A DNA stretch of 64,000 nt from Peribacillus sp. FSL P2-0133 (GTDB lineage Bacteria > Bacillota > Bacilli > Bacillales > DSM-1321): the NCBI RefSeq assembly GCF_037975445.1, contig NZ_CP150254.1:618001-682000 (forward strand), in the 5' to 3' direction. The notes under the pieces were generated by a model. The model ran no database searches, was not told the DNA's origin, and saw only the letters and a list, made by a program, of their open reading frames with translations. Positions 54,619 to 63,533 of the stretch are shown here, one piece after another (position 1 is the first letter of the stretch; every line of letters begins with the position of its first letter). The position numbers and the translations under genes are program-made.

Positions 54619-54715
54619 TTGACCCCATTACAAGGGAGGGACAGCAAGGGGAATGTATCTTCCTGCCAGTTTTTTCATAGGATGTAACATATTTACCCGA
54701 GGAAGGGGTTATCTT

Positions 54716-56056
54716 TTGGAAAGAACTAAGCTTACCGGGCGTATCGTTACACCAAATGATGCTGAGTATGAGCGTGCCAGGATAAATAATAACTTAAGTT
54801 TTTCTAAATTCCCAAAGGTCATTGTGTTTTGTCAAAATTCCGATGATGTGTTGAATTCATTGAAGTGGGCCCGGGAAAATCATGCACCTTTCCGGGTTAG
54901 GAGCGGCAGGCATAGTTATGAAAATTTTTCATTAGTGAATGGCGGTCTAGTCATTGATATTAGTGAAATGTACAATATCAAGGTCAATCGTGAAAAAATG
55001 ATCGCAAAAATTGAAGCCGGAGCTGATTTAGGGCGAGTATATAATACGTTATGGAACTATGGAACGACGATTCCGGCAGGGACCGAAAGCAGTGTTGGTG
55101 TTGTAGGTCTTACGCTCGGCGGTGGAATAGGTATGTTAACGAGGCGCTTTGGACTTACTTGTGACAATCTACTTGAAATAGAAATGGTAAGGGCGTGTGG
55201 AAAGAGGGGCGCCAAACTCATTAAAGCAAATAGGAAAATCAATAGTGATTTATTTTGGGCATGCTGCGGGGGAGGAGGGGGAAACTTTGGCATAGTCACT
55301 TCTCTTACTTTCAGGGTAACCCCCGTATCAAGGGTATCCGTTTTCTCCGTCACATGGGGGTGGGAAGATTTCGAAGCGGTGTTTGAAGCCTGGCAGGATT
55401 GGGCCCCTCAAGCTGATGAATGCTTAACTTCAGAAATAGAATTCAAGGCAAAGGAAGCAAACGAAATTTTTGCTAAAGGTGAATTTGTTGGATCGTCACA
55501 TAGATTGAAGCAGCTATTAAAGCCTTTGACAAAAACTGGTTCACCAATAAATGTCATGATAAAGGAAGTCCCATACATTGAAGCCGTAAGATTCTTTGAT
55601 TATCCAGCTGGAAATCAACCGGCGTATCGAAAGAGGTCAGGATCTTTCATTGAAAAAGCTTTTCCGGAGCAAGCAATCATGACCATGAAACATTTTTTAG
55701 GAAATGCTCCAAATGAAAATGCAGCCATTTGGCACCAATCCTTAGGAGGAGTGGCGGGCCTTAAAGATCCAAAGGAGACAGCTTTTTATTATCGCGATGC
55801 CATCATCGCCCAGGAGTATCAGGCTGCATGGACCAATCCAGAAGAAGAGCGGCTAAACATTCGTTGGATCAAGGACCTGAAGCATGCCTTGTCGCCATTT
55901 ACTACCGGTGACTATGTGAATTGGCCGGATACTCTAATCAAAGATTGGCCAACTGCGTATTATGGAGAAAATTTCAAACGGCTTAGGGAAGTGAAAACGA
56001 GGTATGATCCATACAATGCGTTTAAGTTTTCCACAAAGCATACCGCCATTAAATAA
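54716..56056 (+). CDS. FAD-linked oxidase, BBE type (YgaK-like)
   Basis: Flavoprotein of 446 residues in the berberine-bridge-enzyme family. The N-terminal PCMH FAD domain carries RSGRHSYENFS (near 59), where the histidine is the usual covalent flavin site, and LTLGGGIGMLTRRFGLTCDN. The cysteine of double-anchored members is not evident. The BBE C-terminal motif YYGENFKRLREVKTRYDPYN closes the protein. Relatives oxidise alcohols or sugars; the substrate is unknown. TTG 54716 (MERTKLTG) is preferred, seven bases after GGAAGGGG, because homologues begin there; ATG 54653 is in frame. Confidence 0.82.
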   Translation: MERTKLTGRIVTPNDAEYERARINNNLSFSKFPKVIVFCQNSDDVLNSLKWARENHAPFRVRSGRHSYENFSLVNGGLVIDISEMYNIKVNREKMIAKIEAGADLGRVYNTLWNYGTTIPAGTESSVGVVGLTLGGGIGMLTRRFGLTCDNLLEIEMVRACGKRGAKLIKANRKINSDLFWACCGGGGGNFGIVTSLTFRVTPVSRVSVFSVTWGWEDFEAVFEAWQDWAPQADECLTSEIEFKAKEANEIFAKGEFVGSSHRLKQLLKPLTKTGSPINVMIKEVPYIEAVRFFDYPAGNQPAYRKRSGSFIEKAFPEQAIMTMKHFLGNAPNENAAIWHQSLGGVAGLKDPKETAFYYRDAIIAQEYQAAWTNPEEERLNIRWIKDLKHALSPFTTGDYVNWPDTLIKDWPTAYYGENFKRLREVKTRYDPYNAFKFSTKHTAIK

Positions 56057-56099
56057 GTGGGTTTGAAAAAGCTTGGATTCACCATAAATATTCGTTATA

Positions 56100-56140
56100 T
56101 AAAGGCCTATTCCTAAATTTGGATATAGGCCTCTTTCTTC
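56100..56140 (+). terminator. Terminator of the FAD oxidase gene
   Basis: AAAGGCCTAT and ATATAGGCCT pair around a 12-base loop, followed by CTTTCTTC. Confidence 0.65.
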
Positions 56141-56176
56141 TTGTTTTGAATTAATTAATCGAGATAATACTCAAAA

Positions 56177-56389
56177 TCATTCCGCTTGCTGAGCTTGTAC
56201 TGTATTGTAAACCTGATTTACGGAAGATTGGGCTTGGGCGATTTCTTGAGCAGCTTGTTTAATGGCTTCTTGTGCCAAAGTTGGATCAGAGGAAGATTTT
56301 TCAATTGCTTGTGAAAGTAAGGTTTGCGTAAGGGTAACGTTTGCTTTTGCTTGATTTAATTGATTGATATCAATTTGTTGCTGAGGCAT
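56177..56389 (-). CDS. 70-residue Gln/Ala-rich coiled-coil protein
   Basis: A small soluble protein made of two helical stretches (INQLNQAKANVTLTQTLLSQ and LAQEAIKQAAQEIAQAQSSV), likely a helical hairpin or coiled coil. It is rich in Q, A, S and N, with almost no aromatic residues. AAGGAGA lies about eight bases before the ATG. Composition suits small spore-associated or structural proteins, but no family is recognised. Confidence 0.65.
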   Translation of the reverse strand: MPQQQIDINQLNQAKANVTLTQTLLSQAIEKSSSDPTLAQEAIKQAAQEIAQAQSSVNQVYNTVQAQQAE

Positions 56390-56627
56390 GTAGTTTCTCT
56401 CCTTATGTCATTATTGGGATTACTCCATTAGGATGACCGTTCTTTTCTATTTTATAAGGAGAAAAAAATATAACCTAGACAGGATGGACAGCTTGGAAAA
56501 GTTCTGAAACGTCCAAAAAAGTATTCGTTTTATTTACTTAGAATCCTGAAATTTTCATCTGCATAATTACTATTACGTTCCTTGAATATCATAATGTATG
56601 AAAACGTAAAAAATATATCGTGATTTT

Positions 56628-56655
56628 TTGGTTGTTTAGTTAATTAAATTATACT
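56628..56655 (+). promoter_or_regulatory. Promoter of the ytlI leader
   Basis: TTGGTT (56628-56633), 16-base spacer, TATACT (56650-56655). It would give a leader of about 130 bases that contains the next hairpin. Confidence 0.5.
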
Positions 56656-56727
56656 TTACTTATTGGTTTTATCAGATTAAAATCGGAGAAAGAATTATTA
56701 TAAGTGATGAGCTGATTGGACAACCGA

Positions 56728-56765
56728 AAGCTCCTGAACGTGATAAGCGAACAGGAGCTTTTTGC
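56728..56765 (+). terminator. Orphan terminator in the ytlI leader (possible attenuator)
   Basis: AAGCTCCTG and CAGGAGCTT pair around a 17-base loop, then TTTTGCG. No gene precedes it on this strand, and it ends 28 bases before the LysR start. Confidence 0.7.
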
Positions 56766-56792
56766 GTTCACTTGGAAAAAGGAGTTGGCAAG

Positions 56793-57704
56793 ATGAATAT
56801 TGATCATATTGAAGCTTTTATGTATGTTGTTCACCTTAATAGTTTTCATAAAGCCGCAGAGGCAATGTTTTTATCACAGCCAACGGTTTCGGCAAGAATT
56901 AAGACGCTTGAGAGTGAACTCGATTCAGTACTATTTGAGAGGCAAGGAAGAGGGATTATTTTAACCGAAAAAGGGAAAGCCTTCATTCCGTTTGCGGATC
57001 AAATTATTCGTACCTTTCACCAGGGGAAAAAGCAGTTGAAAAGAGGAAGCGAACTGGAGGAAATAACGATAGGGGCTAATATCATTACATCGCAATACTT
57101 TATTCCATTTGCTCTTCCTCTATGGAAAAAGGAAAACCCCAATTTACGCTTTAAATTTATTTCAGCAACAAATGATGCATTAATGGAAAAATTGCTTCAG
57201 AAACAGGTTGATATAGCCTTTATGAAGGATGTTACACATAGCGGTCTGCAAAATTACAAAACCCTTGATAATTCGATTCGTTTAGTCGTGTATCCAGGAC
57301 ATCCATTTCAACTTCGAACTGGGCTTACAGTACAGGAATTAGCAATGGAGCCGTTGGTATTTTTTGAGTGTGGTGCGTTTGACTGGAACCACGTTCATAA
57401 AATTTTTGAAGTATCCAATGTAGAGCCTCGCATTGAATTTCAGGTTGATCACCTGGAAGTGGCGAAGTCGCTAATTCTTAGCAGAAGCTGTATCGGATTT
57501 TTACCGTACTTATGTATTAAAAAAGAGTTAGAACAGGGAAATTTGATTGAAGTGGATGTGTCACATTTAATCAAGATAAAGCAGCACATCCATCTGACGC
57601 ATTTAAATCACGGGATGGAATCCCCTTTATTATGGAAAGACATTCTTTTATCGATTCGGAAATTTGAGAAAAACCCTCAGCAATTACAGTTACAATCGAA
57701 TTGA
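56793..57704 (+). CDS. ytlI: LysR-type regulator (YtlI-like)
   Basis: A 303-residue LysR transcription factor. The N-terminal helix-turn-helix is NSFHKAAEAMFLSQPTVSAR (about 17-36), followed by the dimerisation linker helix and a LysR substrate domain from about 88. It lies directly before the sulfur-compound cluster in the same direction. In B. subtilis YtlI activates the ytmI operon and is itself repressed by CymR when sulfur is plentiful. ATG 56793 follows AAAGGAG by eight bases. Assignment rests on context plus family. Confidence 0.8.
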   Translation: MNIDHIEAFMYVVHLNSFHKAAEAMFLSQPTVSARIKTLESELDSVLFERQGRGIILTEKGKAFIPFADQIIRTFHQGKKQLKRGSELEEITIGANIITSQYFIPFALPLWKKENPNLRFKFISATNDALMEKLLQKQVDIAFMKDVTHSGLQNYKTLDNSIRLVVYPGHPFQLRTGLTVQELAMEPLVFFECGAFDWNHVHKIFEVSNVEPRIEFQVDHLEVAKSLILSRSCIGFLPYLCIKKELEQGNLIEVDVSHLIKIKQHIHLTHLNHGMESPLLWKDILLSIRKFEKNPQQLQLQSN

Positions 57705-57719
57705 TAGATATTTTCTATC
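57703..57719. promoter_or_regulatory. LysR-box-like palindrome
   Basis: GATAGA-N5-TCTATC has the length and T-N11-A form of a LysR operator. It overlaps the ytlI stop codon and lies 119-135 bases before the first monooxygenase gene. A possible promoter follows (TTGCCA near 57749, TAGGAT 18 bases on). Confidence 0.45.
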
Positions 57720-57837
57720 AATACAATATTTTTTTCTATTAGTAAAACCATTGCCATTAGCATGTTCTAGATGATAGGATATGTCAAAATATAATTATTC
57801 ACATAAGTAAACTTTGAATTAAAGCGGAGGAGAGAAT

Positions 57838-58860
57838 ATGAGTTATAAGCTTGGCATTTTAGACCAGAGCCCGATATTTCCAGGAGCTTCAGCATTTGAT
57901 GCACTACAACAAACCATTAATCTGGCTAGACATGCAGAAGAGTGGGGTTATACCCGTTTCTGGGTATCGGAACATCATCATGCCGAACAGTTGGCGGGGT
58001 CCTCCCCGGAAGTATTGATTTCTTATTTATTAGCCCAGACAAAATCGATTCGGGTAGGGTCCGGAGGAGTTATGCTTCAGCATTATAGTCCATATAAAGT
58101 GGCGGAAAACTTTCACGTATTATCGAATCTTTCGCCAGGCAGGGTAGACCTTGGCATCGGAAAGGCACCAGGTGGCCTTCCCTTATCAACGAAGGCGCTA
58201 CAGTTTGGAACTGTGAATGATGGAAAAGATTTCGAAGAGCGGTTATCTTTCCTCCGAGAAATAATCGAAAATTCAGTTAATGAAACTCACCCGCTTGCAG
58301 GCATTCAAGCGACACCTCTCCCTTCCAAAAAGCCTAAGATGTTTCTGCTTGGTGCAAGTGCTGACAGTGCCAGGCTAGCAGCCGATCTTGGTATAGCTTA
58401 TGTATTTGCTCGATTTATCAATAGTAATGAGACTGTACTCGAAGATGCTTCACGCATTTACCAAAGTATCTATCCAGCTGGGAGCTTTAAGGTATCGGTT
58501 TCAGTGATTGCTGCTCCTTCACAACAAGAAGCAGAACAGTTAACAGGTGACCAGAAGATTGTGAAAGTTCATCTCAAAAGCGGTCGTTCTGTCACGGTCC
58601 AAACACTAGCGCAAGCAGAGTTATTCGGGAAGCAGTCTGGGGAGCCTTACGAAATAGAAGAACAAGATTCCAATATTATTGCTGGAACTCCTTCTTATGT
58701 AAAAGAAGTCTTAGCAAATTTACATGAAAAGTACGGGGTAGATGAGTTTATCCTACATTCGCCGATTTTAAAGGAAGCAGAAAGGTTCAGATCTTTTCGA
58801 TTGTTGAGTCCACTTCAATTAGTCTTATCTGAAGAGAAACACGTTACGAGCCAAAATTAA
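57838..58860 (+). CDS. ytmO: YtmO-like LLM-class flavin monooxygenase
   Basis: Bacterial-luciferase-like oxidoreductase of 340 residues using reduced [23 protein letters not shown] (about 42-61) and [19 protein letters not shown] are the landmarks of the YtmO/MsnO8-type branch. [17 protein letters not shown] follows. GGAGGAG is upstream of the ATG. It is the first gene after the ytlI regulator; in B. subtilis ytmO lies late in the ytmI operon, so the order is changed here. Confidence 0.82.
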   Translation: MSYKLGILDQSPIFPGASAFDALQQTINLARHAEEWGYTRFWVSEHHHAEQLAGSSPEVLISYLLAQTKSIRVGSGGVMLQHYSPYKVAENFHVLSNLSPGRVDLGIGKAPGGLPLSTKALQFGTVNDGKDFEERLSFLREIIENSVNETHPLAGIQATPLPSKKPKMFLLGASADSARLAADLGIAYVFARFINSNETVLEDASRIYQSIYPAGSFKVSVSVIAAPSQQEAEQLTGDQKIVKVHLKSGRSVTVQTLAQAELFGKQSGEPYEIEEQDSNIIAGTPSYVKEVLANLHEKYGVDEFILHSPILKEAERFRSFRLLSPLQLVLSEEKHVTSQN

Positions 58861-58934
58861 AAAGACTTCAGCAATTAGGGAAGTTGGTGGATGTCAGCAA
58901 AGCTGAAAACCGATTAATTAAAGGAGGAGTATTG

Positions 58935-60269
58935 ATGTCTGAGCAGAGAAAGTTGAAATTTGGAGCGCTTGTTCATGGAGTTGGAGGGAGTATATCTGGT
59001 TGGAGACATCCAGACATTCAAGCAGATGCCAGTGTTAGTCTTGAATTTTATAAGGAGCAGGCCCAGAAGGCTGAAGAGGGAAAGTTCGATTTACTTTTCA
59101 TTGCTGACGGATTGTTTATCAATGAGAAGTCAATACCGCATTTCTTAAATCGATTTGAACCACTTACCATTTTATCCGCACTCGCTGCTTTCACATCAAG
59201 AATAGGGCTTGTCGGAACAGTTTCCACCTCATACAGTGAGCCATTTACTGTAGCTCGGCAATTTGCTTCACTTGATCACATTAGTCAAGGTCGTGGCGGA
59301 TGGAACCTTGTTACTACCCCTCTTGAGAGTACGGCCTTGAATTATAACAAAACCATTGAAGAACACCCTGATCATGCCAAACGCTATCGGATAGCATCAG
59401 AATATATACAAGTCACCAAAGGACTTTGGGATTCATGGGAGGATGACGCGTTTACTCGGGATAAAGAGTCCGGTGAGTTTTTTGATCCTTCAAAAATGCA
59501 TCAATTAAAGCATAAAGGAGAATTTTTCTCCGTGCAAGGACCACTCAACATTGCCAGATCTAAACAGGGGAGACCTGTCGTTTTTCAAGCTGGTTCATCA
59601 GAAGCTGGCAAAAATTTTGCGGCTAAAGAAGCGGATGCAATCTTTACTGGTCAACCAACATTGGAAGATGCAAAGATTTTTTATCAGGATGTAAAAAACA
59701 GGGCTATTGCATTCGGGAGAAATCCTGATGAAATTGTTATTCTGCCAGGTATCGCGCCAATCATTGGTGCAACTGAGGAAGAGGCGGAGCACAAATATCA
59801 AGAACTCGCTAACCTAGTTTCTATAGATAAGGCGCTTGACTATTTGGGACGCTACTTCGATCATCATGATTTTTCCCAATATGAACTGGATGCACCTTTC
59901 CCAGATCTCGGAGACATCGGAAAAAACAGTTTCCGAAGTACGACTGATCGAATTAAACAGGAAGCGAAGGAGAAACAGTTAACGCTCCGTCAAGTAGCAC
60001 TTAAGGAGACAACACCCCGGACTTCTTTCATTGGAACTCCAGAGAAAGTAGCGCATTTGATTCAGCAATGGTTCGAAGAGAAGGGGGCGGACGGATTTAT
60101 CTTTTCTTCAAGTGTTCCAAATGCTTTAAGTGACTTTGTAGACTATGTGGTTCCTATCCTTCAAAAAAGGGGAATATATCGTACTGAATATGAAGCAGAA
60201 ACCTTAAGAGGCAACTTGGGGCTTCCATTCCCGGAAAATCGTTATGCGAAAGAAAGCATTAATCAATGA
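58935..60269 (+). CDS. ytnJ: YtnJ-like NtaA/DszA-family monooxygenase
   Basis: Flavin-dependent monooxygenase of 444 residues in the NtaA/SnaA/DszA group. [19 protein letters not shown] near 122, [18 protein letters not shown] near 219 and [20 protein letters not shown] near 363 are characteristic. In B. subtilis YtnJ acts on N-acetyl-S-(2-succino)cysteine, breaking the C-S bond. It starts at ATG 58935 behind AAAGGAGGAG; an earlier in-frame start has none. Part of the ytmO-ytnJ-ytnI run. Confidence 0.85.
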   Translation: MSEQRKLKFGALVHGVGGSISGWRHPDIQADASVSLEFYKEQAQKAEEGKFDLLFIADGLFINEKSIPHFLNRFEPLTILSALAAFTSRIGLVGTVSTSYSEPFTVARQFASLDHISQGRGGWNLVTTPLESTALNYNKTIEEHPDHAKRYRIASEYIQVTKGLWDSWEDDAFTRDKESGEFFDPSKMHQLKHKGEFFSVQGPLNIARSKQGRPVVFQAGSSEAGKNFAAKEADAIFTGQPTLEDAKIFYQDVKNRAIAFGRNPDEIVILPGIAPIIGATEEEAEHKYQELANLVSIDKALDYLGRYFDHHDFSQYELDAPFPDLGDIGKNSFRSTTDRIKQEAKEKQLTLRQVALKETTPRTSFIGTPEKVAHLIQQWFEEKGADGFIFSSSVPNALSDFVDYVVPILQKRGIYRTEYEAETLRGNLGLPFPENRYAKESINQ

Positions 60270-60307
60270 TTGAAGAATCAATTTAAAAATTGAAGGAGGA
60301 ATAAGAA

Positions 60308-60568
60308 ATGGGAGAAGCGTTATCTGTCGTCGTTTGGTCAAAACAAGGATGTCACTATTGCGAGGAGGTTAAACAATACTTAAAAGAAAAGGAGATCGCT
60401 TATCAAACGGTGGATGTTACCAATCATGATGATCGGCGAGATATTTTAGAAATCAAATATGGTGTTCGATATGTGCCCATTATTGAAATTGGGCGAGGTA
60501 GTGTATATGAGAGCGTTACGGAAATTGGAATTCCTCATCTTGAAAAATTACTTAAACGTGTACAATAA
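60308..60568 (+). CDS. ytnI: YtnI-like glutaredoxin-family protein
   Basis: An 86-residue thioredoxin-fold protein with the redox motif C15-H-Y-C18 and the cis-proline region RYVPIIEIG. It ends HLEKLLKRVQ. It presumably reduces a disulfide or protein thiol linked to the neighbouring sulfur-compound oxidation. AAGGAGGA precedes the ATG. It lies 38 bases after ytnJ. Confidence 0.85.
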   Translation: MGEALSVVVWSKQGCHYCEEVKQYLKEKEIAYQTVDVTNHDDRRDILEIKYGVRYVPIIEIGRGSVYESVTEIGIPHLEKLLKRVQ

Positions 60569-60689
60569 CAAAAAATCATGCGTTAAAATCTAAGTCTATA
60601 AGTATGACTGATTGAATTAAGGAAAGATTGCAGAAATAAATCCGACTATTCTTGTGTAAATAATAAGTTATAGAAATGGGGAGTTAATC

Positions 60690-61223
60690 ATGACACAGTT
60701 AATCCGTCTTGCCACTGTAAAGGATGCTCCAGAAGTGCTAAACGTCACACTTCGGGCTTATGAACCAATCAGAGAATTGAATATTAACTTTCTTGCTGCG
60801 ACAGCCGATTTACAGCTAGTGACGAATAATATTAGGCGGAATCTCACTTATGTTTTAGAGCAGCAGGGCCAAATTGTTTCCACTGTGACAGTTCGTCATC
60901 CATGGAATGATCCTGATCATTTCAGTCCGTACCCATTCATTTGGTGGTTTGCAGTCGACCCCCTATACAAACAAAAAGGTTTTGGCTCGACTTTGTTAAC
61001 CTGGGTGGAAGAAAATGCACTTCGGAAACAGGTGAAAGCGCCGGCTGTCTATTTGGCGACAGCTGAACGTCACCCTTGGCTAGTTTCCATTTATGAAAGA
61101 AGGGGCTATGAGATTTTTGCTGAACGGGATCACGATGGAGAAAAAATTGTGTATCTTCGTAAAATTCTAGATGAAACGTTGTATCGCATTATTGAAAATA
61201 AAGAACCAATTGTTAGTAATTAA
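60690..61223 (+). CDS. ytmI: YtmI (SnaA)-like GNAT acetyltransferase
   Basis: A 177-residue GCN5-related N-acetyltransferase. The acetyl-CoA site is in AVDPLYKQKGFGSTLLTWVE (Q/R-x-x-G-x-G/A form, about 91-110) and YERRGYEIFAE near 134 is the usual second motif. In B. subtilis YtmI N-acetylates S-(2-succino)cysteine, which then becomes a substrate for YtnJ. ATG follows a GGGGAG site. 121 non-coding bases separate it from ytnI, so it may have its own promoter with the transporter genes. Confidence 0.82.
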   Translation: MTQLIRLATVKDAPEVLNVTLRAYEPIRELNINFLAATADLQLVTNNIRRNLTYVLEQQGQIVSTVTVRHPWNDPDHFSPYPFIWWFAVDPLYKQKGFGSTLLTWVEENALRKQVKAPAVYLATAERHPWLVSIYERRGYEIFAERDHDGEKIVYLRKILDETLYRIIENKEPIVSN

Positions 61224-61243
61224 AAACGTACGGGGGAATTGAG

Positions 61244-62062
61244 ATGAAAAAAACATTACTAATTGTTATGGCACTGCTACTAACTTTTTTAGGAGCTTGT
61301 TCTTCAAAAGAAACAACGAGTACAGCAAAATCTGGGGATTCAAAAGATAAAAAAGTTCAGAAAATCATTGTTGGAACAGGGACGCAATTCCCTAATATTT
61401 GCTTTTTGGATAAGAATGGTAAGCTAACAGGGTATGATGTCGAGTTGGTTCGTCAAATCGATGAAAAGCTGCCTGAATATGAATTTGAATTTAAAACGAT
61501 GGAATTTTCTAATCTATTATTAAGTTTAGAAACGAACAAAATAGATTTTGTTGCTCATCAAATGGAAGTGAATGATGAACGGGAAGAAAAATTTCTATTT
61601 AATAAAGAACCCTACAATGTCTTTCCGCTTCAAGTTACAGTTCATCAGGACAACAATGATATCCATTCCATTAAAGATCTAAAAGGAAAAAAAGCGATAG
61701 TGAGTGCAACGAGCAATTCTGCAGTTTTTCTTGAAAAGTATAATAAAGAAAATAATGCCGGTATTGAAATAGTCTATTCTGGCCAAGGCACAGATGATAC
61801 GAAGAATCAAATCAAAACTGGTCGGGCGGATGCTACCATTACTACACCATTTGCAGTCGACTTCTTAAATAAACAAGCAGATGCACAGCAAAAGGTTGTG
61901 GGTGAGCCGCTTCTTAATTCAAAAGTATACTTTTTGCTAAGAAAAGACGAAACGCCTTTACAGAAGAGAATTGATGAAGCACTTGTGGAACTGAAAGAAG
62001 AAGGGGCAGTTAGCGAACTAAGTAAAAAGTGGCTGGGCGCCGACTATTCAGTGGGATTTTAA
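61244..62062 (+). CDS. tcyK: TcyJ/TcyK-like cystine-type binding lipoprotein
   Basis: Substrate-binding lipoprotein of 272 residues with lipobox LGAC (C19) and an SBP_bac_3 domain. Landmarks are GTGTQFPNICFLDKNGKLTG, VAHQMEVNDEREEKFLFNKE and the C-terminal ELSKKWLGADYSVGF typical of TcyJ/TcyK. B. subtilis has two such genes in tandem; here there is only one, so calling it J or K is arbitrary. It delivers cystine or S-substituted cysteines to TcyLM. Confidence 0.85.
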   Translation: MKKTLLIVMALLLTFLGACSSKETTSTAKSGDSKDKKVQKIIVGTGTQFPNICFLDKNGKLTGYDVELVRQIDEKLPEYEFEFKTMEFSNLLLSLETNKIDFVAHQMEVNDEREEKFLFNKEPYNVFPLQVTVHQDNNDIHSIKDLKGKKAIVSATSNSAVFLEKYNKENNAGIEIVYSGQGTDDTKNQIKTGRADATITTPFAVDFLNKQADAQQKVVGEPLLNSKVYFLLRKDETPLQKRIDEALVELKEEGAVSELSKKWLGADYSVGF

Positions 62063-62094
62063 TTAGATAGTAGTAAGCGCGGAGGTGCTAAAGC

Positions 62095-62802
62095 ATGGGG
62101 AAAGCATTTGATCCTTCATTAATCGTCGATTTCATTCCGACGTTAATATATTATCTTGGCGTAACATTGAAAATTCTGGCAGCATCCGTTTTATTAGGAA
62201 TGGTCATCGGGATAGCGGCAGCCATCCTGAGATTATTTCGTATCCCTGTTTTGAATCAAATAGTCATTTTGTATATTTCATTCATTCGGGGAACGCCTAT
62301 TTTAATACAATTATTTCTAGTTTTTTATGGACTGCCTGCAATCCTTATATTCATTAATATTGATATTTCAAGAATGGATGCTCTGTATTTTGTCATTATT
62401 ACGTATGCATTAAGTAATGGGGCGCATTTCGCAGAAATATTCCGAGGAGCAATTAAGGCTGTCGATTATGGGCAAACGGAAGCAGCCTATTCTGTTGGCA
62501 TGAATAATAGTCAAAGTTTTTTTCGAATTGTGCTTCCTCAGGCAATAAGGATTGCTTTTCCGAATATCGCAAACTCTATTATCGGATCCTTGAAGGATAC
62601 CTCACTTGCCTTTACCATCGGCGTAATGGATATGATGGGGAGGGGAGAGACATTGATTGCCGCAACTGCACATGCTCTCGAAGTCTATCTCTCATTAGCC
62701 GTTATCTATTATGCAGTCGTGCTATTGTTCGAGAAAATATTCAGACTTTATGAAAACCGCATTAATCGGCATCAAACTGTTGAAGTGTCTGTTACTGGAT
62801 AA
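62095..62802 (+). CDS. tcyL: TcyL-like ABC permease
   Basis: A 235-residue amino acid permease with about five helices. The ATPase-docking EAA loop is QTEAAYSVGMNNSQSFFRIV near 130. FIRGTPILIQLFLVFYGLP near 63 is the permease pattern. CGGAGG lies before the ATG. It pairs with the following TcyM to form the channel of a heterodimeric importer. Confidence 0.87.
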   Translation: MGKAFDPSLIVDFIPTLIYYLGVTLKILAASVLLGMVIGIAAAILRLFRIPVLNQIVILYISFIRGTPILIQLFLVFYGLPAILIFINIDISRMDALYFVIITYALSNGAHFAEIFRGAIKAVDYGQTEAAYSVGMNNSQSFFRIVLPQAIRIAFPNIANSIIGSLKDTSLAFTIGVMDMMGRGETLIAATAHALEVYLSLAVIYYAVVLLFEKIFRLYENRINRHQTVEVSVTG

Positions 62803-62822
62803 CAAAGAGAGGAGGGAAGGAC

Positions 62823-63533
62823 TTGACGATTGATATACCATTCATTTGGACTGCTTTTAAGGAGATTATTAGAGCACTTCCAATCACACTTATCTTAACG
62901 ATTCTTCCTCTTCTTGCAGGTTTTATTATCGGTCTCACTGTTGCCTTGATAAGGATATATAAAGTGAAATTTCTAAGTAGAGTTGCAAATGGATATGTTT
63001 CCTTCTTTAGAGGAACACCGATTATCATGCACATCATGCTCATTTATTTCGGTTTTCCATTATTAATCGATCAAATTTCTAAAAAGTTTGATTTGGGTAT
63101 TCAATCTAATTCCATTCCGATCATTTTATTTGTCTTAACCGCCTTATCGTTGAGTGCGGGTGCCTATTTATCGGAAATATTCAGATCGGGAATTATCAGT
63201 GTCTCCAATGGCCAAATGGAGGCAGCCTATTCCGTGGGCATGAATTCGTTTCAAGCCATGACGCGAATTGTTTTGCCACAGGCCATTGCTCAGTCCATCC
63301 CGAATTTCACGAATATTTTCATTGGATTCTTGCATACGTCATCCATTGCTTTCGTTGTATCGCAAAAAGAAATGACAGGAGCGGCCAATATTGTTGCATC
63401 CACCAATTTGAAATTTTTGGAGTCATTTATCGCTGCTGGTTTAATTTATTGGGGCCTCACAATCATTGCAGAGGGGCTTTCGTTTTTAATTGAGAAAAAG
63501 GCCACTGCCTATAATCGAGGAGGAGTACAATGA
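62823..63533 (+). CDS. tcyM: TcyM-like ABC permease
   Basis: A 236-residue permease, paralogue of the preceding gene: FFRGTPIIMHIMLIYFGFP near 62 and EAA loop QMEAAYSVGMNSFQAMTRIV near 134. It starts at TTG with GAGGAGGGAAGG upstream. Its last four bases overlap the ATPase gene (ATGA). Confidence 0.87.
   Translation: MTIDIPFIWTAFKEIIRALPITLILTILPLLAGFIIGLTVALIRIYKVKFLSRVANGYVSFFRGTPIIMHIMLIYFGFPLLIDQISKKFDLGIQSNSIPIILFVLTALSLSAGAYLSEIFRSGIISVSNGQMEAAYSVGMNSFQAMTRIVLPQAIAQSIPNFTNIFIGFLHTSSIAFVVSQKEMTGAANIVASTNLKFLESFIAAGLIYWGLTIIAEGLSFLIEKKATAYNRGGVQ

Noticed and set aside
56662..56765. SAM (S-box) riboswitch or T-box before ytlI
   Set aside because: None of the conserved core words of either element is present; only a simple terminator hairpin is seen.
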